In this document: positions 6,499 through 11,702 of the stretch, one piece after another
How the letters are laid out: the number at the start of each line of letters is the position of its first letter
How positions within the stretch are numbered: the stretch's first letter is position 1
Origin: Acidobacteriota bacterium
GTDB taxonomy: Bacteria > Acidobacteriota > Terriglobia > Terriglobales > Acidobacteriaceae
Direction: 5' to 3'
DNA length: 14,997 nucleotides
NCBI GenBank assembly: GCA_025353435.1
Contig: JANXQR010000231.1
Span: forward strand, 1-14,997
Position numbers and translations under genes: made by a program
Notes under the pieces: model-generated
Told to the model about the DNA's origin: nothing
Seen by the model: the letters and a program-made list of their open reading frames with translations, nothing else
Databases searched by the model: none

Positions 6499-7737
6499 CT
6501 ATAGATATCTTTTGGCCCAATCGAAACGTGCTTTCAATTCCGTCTTGACGGCTTGTGAAAGAGCACTACGTTTTAACATGCCAATGGTCGCGGAAGTCGG
6601 AACCTTCTGCCCTCCGGAGAATTTGTCCAACAAGAAACCGATGCACGTGGCGTCGTCCTTCCCGCTCAGCTTATCGATCTCCACCCTCCGGATGTCTACT
6701 TCTACGGGCTCTGCGGCCGCCACTGCGGCTACTAACCTCCCTTTGGGAGGATGGCCCAGGGACATTTTCAATGAATTCTTGATTGCCTTGTACTTACTCC
6801 CATCTCCGGGGCCCTCAATCAGAAAATTGAGCGCGGCGAGCATGCTTTTAGTGGCACAGTCTCCCTTCTTTTGGGTACTCTGGGGACGGTAATTGGGATG
6901 CGTCTCCTTGGTTGGGTGCAGAGACTCCTGATAGTTTTCGTAACTTATTGCCATGCCCTGGATAGTCTGCGCGGACCATTTTGCCGCAAGTCCGTGCGAA
7001 TCGGGCCAATAGGAGCACAGCGCTTTCGCCTTCACCTTTTCCGTTTCTGGTCCATCCAGAGCAACAAAATCCCTGCCGCGATTACATGTCGTGAGTTCGT
7101 ATTGCGCCTTTTTGTCTTTGAAAACTCTTCGAACAACCGTATCCAAGGCGTGGTTTGGGGTCACGGTCAGGGAACACCAAATAAAGCTATCTTTTTTGTC
7201 AACCTCCAGTTTTTCCAGCTCACGAACGAGTTGACTTTCGGTAGCCATCCCGCTTAATACAGCACGCGCGTCCAATGCCAGGCTCCGTTTGGCGCTTGTG
7301 AGGAACTCGGGACTGACGATGCCCTTATGCTTCTCTAGCTCCGCGACAAGCATGCCCTTGAAAGAAACGCGTTCCATAGGGAGCGCTCCATTTTCGTTCT
7401 CATCGTTTCCTAGCTGACCAAAGAACTTTCGCGTGCTGCGTTCTTGATCCTCACGCGCCTCCTTCAAGACACGTTGCTTGGTCGGGGAGTCGATTGCTCT
7501 AACTTCAATCTCTCTTAAACTCCCCAGGTCAACGCCCATCATGCCGAGGGCCTTGATTTGATTGAGAGTTCCAAGGACTGGCATCCCATCCTCGACACAC
7601 CGTTCCGCCAACAGACTCACGCACTTGGAATAATCGCTGTCCTTTAGAGAGCCTTGCCACCCATCCTGCAGTTGAGTTAATACAGACTCGGGGAGTTGAT
7701 TGGAATCAATTACGACCGCCAGAGAGTTGCCGCTCAT
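6499..7737 (-). CDS. Uncharacterised protein, possible circularly permuted papain-like cysteine protease
   Basis: A 412-residue protein without signal peptide or membrane helix; I do not recognise a named family. The N-terminal 180 residues are helical and charged. The centre has NHALDTVV (H196) followed by YELTTCNRGRDF (N219), and later QKKGDCATKSMLAALNFL (Q289, C294). The order His, Asn, then Gln and Cys at the start of a helix is the papain catalytic set (Gln-Cys...His...Asn) in circularly permuted order, a layout I associate with secreted effectors of intracellular bacteria. This is inference from motif order only. ATG 7737 has AGAGG eight bases upstream and a strong promoter just before it. 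The gene is visibly AT-richer than its neighbours (one sampled 60-bp line is 40% GC) and lies between two near-identical hairpins, which suggests horizontal transfer. Confidence 0.8.
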   Translation of the reverse strand: MSGNSLAVVIDSNQLPESVLTQLQDGWQGSLKDSDYSKCVSLLAERCVEDGMPVLGTLNQIKALGMMGVDLGSLREIEVRAIDSPTKQRVLKEAREDQERSTRKFFGQLGNDENENGALPMERVSFKGMLVAELEKHKGIVSPEFLTSAKRSLALDARAVLSGMATESQLVRELEKLEVDKKDSFIWCSLTVTPNHALDTVVRRVFKDKKAQYELTTCNRGRDFVALDGPETEKVKAKALCSYWPDSHGLAAKWSAQTIQGMAISYENYQESLHPTKETHPNYRPQSTQKKGDCATKSMLAALNFLIEGPGDGSKYKAIKNSLKMSLGHPPKGRLVAAVAAAEPVEVDIRRVEIDKLSGKDDATCIGFLLDKFSGGQKVPTSATIGMLKRSALSQAVKTELKARFDWAKRYL

Positions 7738-7764
7738 TCAGTCTTACCTCTTTTGATTGTGCGG

Positions 7765-7794
7765 ATTATACGGGCTTTCCTCTCCCCGCGTCAT
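7765..7794 (-). promoter_or_regulatory. Sigma-70-type promoter of the 6499-7737 gene
   Basis: On the minus strand a perfect -10 TATAAT (7770-7765) follows ATGACG (7794-7789, four of six matches to TTGACA) by 18 bp. Transcription would begin near 7758, about 20 bases before the ATG at 7737, with AGAGG between. This is among the best promoter matches in the window. Confidence 0.6.
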
Positions 7795-7956
7795 CAAATC
7801 ATATGAGAAATTAAGCACGCGACGGTAGACCTTGCGGCAGGGTTCGCCAGGGAAGACGGCGGAACTGCGTCAAGAACGGACGACGGCCTGAACCCCATGG
7901 AAGACGAGAGGCAACAAACAGCACAGAGTCTACGCTGGCACGAGAAACGCCCAAGA

Positions 7957-7984
7957 AAAGGCCACCCCGAAAGGCGGCCTTTCC
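7957..7984 (-). terminator. Rho-independent terminator of the EXORDIUM-like gene (repeat copy B)
   Basis: Read on the minus strand, GGCCGCC and GGTGGCC form a 7-bp stem with one G:U pair, extended by A:T pairs and followed by TTTTCTT, a normal intrinsic terminator. It begins about 17 bases after the stop codon of the gene ending at 8001. Its core (7960-7980) matches the hairpin at 6359-6379 in 19 of 21 bases in the same orientation. Confidence 0.8.
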
Positions 7985-8000
7985 ATGCACTTATCGGAGA

Positions 8001-8945
8001 CTACTTGCCTGACAGGCAGCCCTTTTGCCCGGAGCTGTTCGGATAGCCAGTTCCCGCCGTATAAGCGGCGTTCGACCACTCGCCCTGAATCTTCCACTGA
8101 CTGCCGTTTGAGAATGCCACCAGCGGCGCGCCAAAGGTCCACGCGCACTTATCGCCATTTTCCGCACCCGATGAGTCATACCACGCACCCGGCGATGAAG
8201 GATCGCTGCGCGCTTCCGACAACTCGTGTCCGCTTACATTCGAAATCGCCGCCAGGCCCTGCGAGTGCAGCCCGGATGTATCGCCCGGATCGCAGCCCGC
8301 ATCGCCGTCAAGCTTGAAGAAGAACGCAAACTGCAACGGCTTGCCCCCGCAAGTTCCTGCACTATGCCATGCGCAATAACCGGCGTTGCCGCGCGGCGTA
8401 TCCGAGTAAACGGCGTAGTACCCGTTGCCGCTCGAGTCCGGCGTCACCAGCTTGCACACTTCATTCAGGATTGTCTGGGTGTTGCCGCCACCCGACGATG
8501 CCGACGTGTCGACGATGTGGCCCAGATAGTTTGTAATGCTGGTTACCTTACCGTTCGTCCCCGTGTACTCATCGGAAGTCCCAGCATAATTCGACAGATT
8601 GAACCCAATGTACCAGCTGTCCATGCCGGTGATTTTGTCGCCGGAGTAGGAGCCCCAGCTGGTGCCCCAGAAGATGGACTGCGTCACAGCTGTGGGCATG
8701 ATCTTGCCGCCGTGGTAGGTCATATTCGGGCTGCGACGGGCACGGGCAAGAGCTGCCGGGCTGGCATTGTCGTTGCGGCCGTTCGGTTGAAAGTCCCGCG
8801 TCCAGTGAATCCCAAGCATTGGGGGCCCACTCTGCACGTTAAGGTTCTCTGGAGCCTGGGTTTCCTCAGATTGATTTACAGCCGCGGTTTGCGCAAACAC
8901 CATTCCAGTTGCGCACAAGAGAAGGGGGAGCAGCTTCATCTTCAT
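8001..8945 (-). CDS. Secreted EXORDIUM-like protein with HELxE motif
   Basis: A 314-residue exported protein. Signal peptide about 1-19 (MKMKLLPLLLCATGMVFAQ). The mature part has YHGGKIMPTAVTQSIFWG (about 77-94), the segment that opens the phosphate-induced/EXORDIUM-type domain, and SGHELSEARSDP (about 238-249) followed by GAWYDSSGAENGDKCAW. The HELxEA...AWYD...E..D.C pattern is shared by plant EXORDIUM proteins and by bacterial secreted homologues. H240/E241/E244 resemble a metal site, but the second metal-ligand set of a true metalloprotease is not evident, so proteolytic activity is only a possibility. Six cysteines in the mature chain suggest disulfides, consistent with a periplasmic or extracellular location. 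ATG 8945 has AAGGAG nine bases upstream. A terminator follows the stop. Confidence 0.75.
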   Translation of the reverse strand: MKMKLLPLLLCATGMVFAQTAAVNQSEETQAPENLNVQSGPPMLGIHWTRDFQPNGRNDNASPAALARARRSPNMTYHGGKIMPTAVTQSIFWGTSWGSYSGDKITGMDSWYIGFNLSNYAGTSDEYTGTNGKVTSITNYLGHIVDTSASSGGGNTQTILNEVCKLVTPDSSGNGYYAVYSDTPRGNAGYCAWHSAGTCGGKPLQFAFFFKLDGDAGCDPGDTSGLHSQGLAAISNVSGHELSEARSDPSSPGAWYDSSGAENGDKCAWTFGAPLVAFSNGSQWKIQGEWSNAAYTAGTGYPNSSGQKGCLSGK

Positions 8946-9317
8946 TCAGGTGATCTCCTTGTCAATCAGGTAAACACTCTCCGCGATCAGTTTTTGGGGA
9001 ATCGCGGGGCGCGTTTCTGCGAATTGCATGATACTACGTTGCCGATCTCAAATCATGCAAAAACTCTTATGGAACCGACCCAGGTTGAGGCATTACTAAA
9101 GTCCACATCCCGAAAGTGCCAGCCGCGGTTGGACGAATTCTACTGGCACCGCCTGCACGTCGCGGCCAGAAAATCCCTGCCGGTTGCCACGAATCAAAAC
9201 ACCTCGCGGCCAACTTCGATTTGACGAATTCCCAGGGCCATCCTAGTAAGCCACCCAGTTGACAACAGAACGCAGCCTCCTATAGTTGTGATCTCGCCCC
9301 AACATGAGAATTTCCCC
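8946..9317. other. 372-bp divergent intergenic region
   Basis: The interval separates the divergent genes at 8945 and 9318. It contains the ribosome binding site of the former and a near-consensus promoter for the latter (9259-9286). A 51-codon frame at 9070-9224 has no ribosome binding site or recognisable similarity and was not called. About 150 bp in the middle (roughly 9070-9220) shows nothing else supportable. Confidence 0.55.
9259..9286 (+). promoter_or_regulatory. Near-consensus sigma-70 promoter for the 9318 gene
   Basis: A perfect -35 TTGACA (9259-9264) and a -10 TATAGT (9281-9286, five of six) are separated by 16 bp. Transcription would start near 9293, giving a leader of about 25 bases before ATG 9318. 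It is one of the two clearest promoters in the window. Confidence 0.72.
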
Positions 9318-9635
9318 ATGCGTATGTTGCTTAGAGTTGCAATCCCTACTGAAGCCGGAAACGCTGCCGTCAAGGCAGGAACTCTCGGTTCTACCATCGA
9401 AGGAATTCTTGCCGGCCTCAAACCCGAAGCGGTCTATTTCTTTCTCGACGACAACGGCCAGCGAACGGGCTCGATCGTATTCGACATGAAGAACGCGTCG
9501 GATATGGTTGCAATCGCCGAACCCTGGTTCCTTGCGTTCGGGGCCAAAATCTCGTTGCGGCCCGCCATGACGCCACAGGACCTTGCCTCGACCGGTCCGG
9601 CCATGAGCGAAGCCGTCAAGCATTACGGGAAGTAG
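9318..9635 (+). CDS. Small conserved protein, possibly DUF3303-like (ferredoxin-like fold)
   Basis: A 105-residue cytoplasmic protein starting MRMLLRVAIPTEAGNAAVKAG. The pattern of an N-terminal strand, a helix with a Lys/Gly pair, EAVYFFLDDNGQRTGSIVFDM (about 37-57), SDMVAIAEPWFLAFGAKISLRP (about 61-82) and a short tail resembles small dimeric alpha/beta-barrel proteins that recur in Acidobacteriota and Proteobacteria, sometimes labelled DUF3303. No catalytic residues or partner are evident. ATG 9318 follows GAGAA and lies about 25 bases after the predicted transcription start; an in-frame GTG at 9288 overlaps the promoter and is unlikely. The gene is monocistronic. Confidence 0.78.
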   Translation: MRMLLRVAIPTEAGNAAVKAGTLGSTIEGILAGLKPEAVYFFLDDNGQRTGSIVFDMKNASDMVAIAEPWFLAFGAKISLRPAMTPQDLASTGPAMSEAVKHYGK

Positions 9636-9915
9636 TTCTTCGCTTCGAAATTGAGTCGAGTGAGGTTGTGGGCCGCGTGCCGCGTTCGCGGGCTCGTGCG
9701 TATAGGTGCGTATTATTGCAGCCACTTCGCATACGCGCGATAGTCGATTGCAGGAACGGTTCCGCAGGCCTGAAGACGGCTCATCAGTTCGAGGAGAAAA
9801 CTTGTCGCCGCGTGCTTGTCGGCCGTTGCGGTGGATTAGATTTGCGTTATCCCGGGTCTCAAAAGCGAGACCTGGGGAACCCGGTACGCGAGTCTACGGT
9901 CAATCCGAAAATGCT
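9636..9915. other. 280-bp intergenic region between convergent genes
   Basis: This interval lies between the stop of the small plus-strand gene and the stop of the SEL1 gene. It holds hairpin repeat copy 2 (9846-9884). No gene was supported in the remaining sequence. Confidence 0.5.
9846..9884 (+). repeat. Intergenic hairpin repeat, copy 2
   Basis: The element starts GTTATCCC and ends CTGGGGAACCCGG. CCCGGGTCTC (9851-9860) pairs with GAGACCTGGG (9867-9876) over ten positions with one G:T wobble; the loop is AAAAGC. It matches copy 3 at 14735-14772 almost base for base. It lies 31 bp beyond the SEL1 gene's stop and between two convergent genes, so it may also act as a transcription barrier. 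Confidence 0.75.
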
Positions 9916-11511
9916 CTAGTAGGGCGAGGCAGCCTGCTCGGCGTTGAAGGGATCGATGTTTGAGCCGCCCTTGATGCACTCGGGCCCCGCTGAGACGCCG
10001 CCGGCGGTTGCGCATGCTGTTTCCATCACGCCACCATGCTTGCGTGCTTCGGCGGCCACCTTGTCGGACTCGCCCTGCAAGCGCATGCCTGCCGCTTCCA
10101 TGTCAGCCCAGCGCTGGCCCTTGGCGGCTGCGCGGTCGAAAAGGTCCATGGATTTGGGGATGTTCTGGTTGACACCGCGGGCGTGTTCGTACATGAGGCC
10201 GAGGATGAACATGGCGTCAATGTTGCCCTGCGCGACGGCTTTGTTGATCCACATGAGAGCCGTGGCGTAATTGCGTTGAACGCCCACGCCCTCGTAATAG
10301 GCCTTGCCGAGGAGGGCCTCGGCGTTCGCATCGCCTTTTGCGGCGGACTGCTGAGCGTCCGCGATGGCGTCAGCATAATGTCCCGATTGCCATGCGGCGG
10401 TAGTGGCCAGATTGCCGGGGTCAGTAGTGCCCTTGCGCACCAGATTCTTGTCGGAACTGGTTTTGACCTGGGCACGCAACTGTACGGCACGCTGGGGATC
10501 GCGGGGGCCGCCCACTCCGGCATCGAGCATGATGGCCAGGTTCGCTGCCGAATATAGATCGCCCTGTTGAGACGAGCGCTCAAACCATTCACGCGACTTT
10601 TTGAACTGGACCTCGGCCTGCGCCTGAAGGGCCGGCGGAATGGGAGCGTTGTTGATTCCCGGATTGATGCCTCCGGCGATGGAGACACCGCTGGCGTAGT
10701 AATAGCGGCCGAGGTATTCCTGGCCCCGCATGTTGCCTTGGTTTGCCGACATTTGGAACCACTTTTCGCATTGCGCATAGAAGCCGGTGCCGGGGGGGTT
10801 GACGTGATTGAAGAGCATGGCTCCGAGTCCGAATTGGCCGTCGGCATCGCCCTTTTGCGCGGCTGCCGTGAATTCGCGCCAGGCGGTGTTGTAGTCCTTT
10901 CGGTTCATTGCGACGAGCGCCGCATTGACCTCCGGCGAGAGCGAGGCATCGAGGAAGGTTCCTTTTGCAGGAGCGTTTCCGGCATCGGGCGGCGCATTGC
11001 CGGAGGAACCGCCGGGATTAAGGCGCTCGGTGCCCGGGCGTGTGGTGGGTGGAACATAGCCGGTAGTGTCGTGGGCCGCGGTGTTGGCGTCGATGCTTGA
11101 TTTGGGGGATCTGGGCTGCTCGACTTCCGACTCGACGCGTTTCCAGGTGGCGACTTGTCCCGCCATGTTTGTGCAGATGACGGTGTCATTTCCAAGGAAC
11201 TTGTAAATTCCGCCGTCATTTGGGAATCCGGCGCTGGTTTTGTATTTTCCATTGGCGGCGGAAAACGTGCCTTGTCCCGCCGGCGTGTCGCCGCCATTTG
11301 GCTGACGCACGAAGTTCTGGAAGCCGTTTTCGTCGTGGATCGAAATGAGGGTGATTGTCTGGCCGTTCATCGGAACGTAGGCTTTCCATGTGCCGTAGAA
11401 GCGGGCGGTGTCGTCGGCGGCGTGGGCGAAGGGGGCTGACAGGATGATGGCAAGGGCGACAAGCGTGAAATGCGCAAAGTGAACTCGAATCCGAGCGAGA
11501 GCGGCGGCCAT
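9916..11511 (-). CDS. Secreted SEL1-repeat protein with N-terminal lipocalin-like domain
   Basis: A 531-residue exported protein. Signal peptide 1-31 (ends LSAPFAHA). Residues about 37-124 form a beta-rich domain (FYGTWKAYVPMNGQTITLIS ... VATWKR) reminiscent of small lipocalin-like modules. A Pro/Gly/Thr-rich linker covers about 125-185. SEL1-like helical repeats follow at about 221-326 (GDADGQFGLGAMLFN, GNMRGQEYLGRYYYASG, GDLYSAANLAIMLDAGVG) and 392-466 (GDANAEALLGKAYYEGVGV, GNIDAMFILGLMYEHARGV). SEL1 repeats are protein-binding solenoids, so it likely acts as an envelope adaptor; partners are unknown. ATG 11511 is chosen because GGAGG lies six bases upstream and the signal peptide then starts normally; upstream starts would add up to 19 residues without such a site. 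Divergent from uvrA. Confidence 0.85.
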   Translation of the reverse strand: MAAALARIRVHFAHFTLVALAIILSAPFAHAADDTARFYGTWKAYVPMNGQTITLISIHDENGFQNFVRQPNGGDTPAGQGTFSAANGKYKTSAGFPNDGGIYKFLGNDTVICTNMAGQVATWKRVESEVEQPRSPKSSIDANTAAHDTTGYVPPTTRPGTERLNPGGSSGNAPPDAGNAPAKGTFLDASLSPEVNAALVAMNRKDYNTAWREFTAAAQKGDADGQFGLGAMLFNHVNPPGTGFYAQCEKWFQMSANQGNMRGQEYLGRYYYASGVSIAGGINPGINNAPIPPALQAQAEVQFKKSREWFERSSQQGDLYSAANLAIMLDAGVGGPRDPQRAVQLRAQVKTSSDKNLVRKGTTDPGNLATTAAWQSGHYADAIADAQQSAAKGDANAEALLGKAYYEGVGVQRNYATALMWINKAVAQGNIDAMFILGLMYEHARGVNQNIPKSMDLFDRAAAKGQRWADMEAAGMRLQGESDKVAAEARKHGGVMETACATAGGVSAGPECIKGGSNIDPFNAEQAASPY

Positions 11512-11636
11512 TTGATCCTCCATGGCTGATCGATCGAAAACTGCTGTTTGACACCGGAATGCTAGCACTCGCAGCTACTGGCCTGCCCGCAACGGACGCA
11601 ATGACGTGAGTGCCGGGTGGAGTTCAGGAAGCGACT

Positions 11637-11642
11637 TATAAT
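11637..11642 (+). promoter_or_regulatory. Possible -10 element of uvrA
   Basis: A perfect TATAAT lies 60 bp before the uvrA ATG. No acceptable -35 hexamer is found 16-18 bp upstream, and no extended -10 TGN is present, so the promoter may depend on an activator or a different sigma factor. The predicted transcript would start near 11649 and carry a leader hairpin. Confidence 0.4.
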
Positions 11643-11661
11643 AGAGAATGGACCATTGTGT

Positions 11662-11700
11662 CCTGACCCTCTCTGAGGCACTGAGACTGTGAGGGACAGG
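11662..11700 (+). promoter_or_regulatory. Inverted repeat in the uvrA leader covering the ribosome binding site
   Basis: CCTGACCCTC (11662-11671) and GAGGGACAGG (11691-11700) are complementary at nine of ten positions with a 19-base loop. The downstream arm contains AGGGA, the only candidate ribosome binding site for ATG 11703. If the arms pair in the mRNA, translation start would be masked. Confidence 0.45.
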
Positions 11701-11702
11701 GC

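Larger units (their letters stand above)
7738..8000. other. 263-bp intergenic stretch between two minus-strand genes
   Basis: From right to left it holds the terminator hairpin of the EXORDIUM-like gene (7957-7984), about 160 bp with no gene or clear signal, then the promoter and ribosome binding site of the 6499-7737 gene. The strong promoter and the intervening terminator indicate that the two minus-strand genes are transcribed separately. Confidence 0.6.

Noticed and set aside
8226..9224. 332-codon plus-strand frame opposite the EXORDIUM-like gene, including a 51-codon tail from ATG 9070
   Set aside because: Most of it mirrors the secreted protein's coding strand; the part beyond it has no ribosome binding site or similarity.
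11512..11702. SOS (LexA) box upstream of uvrA
   Set aside because: No CTGT-N8-ACAG or similar LexA-type palindrome was found; the only palindrome is the leader repeat.
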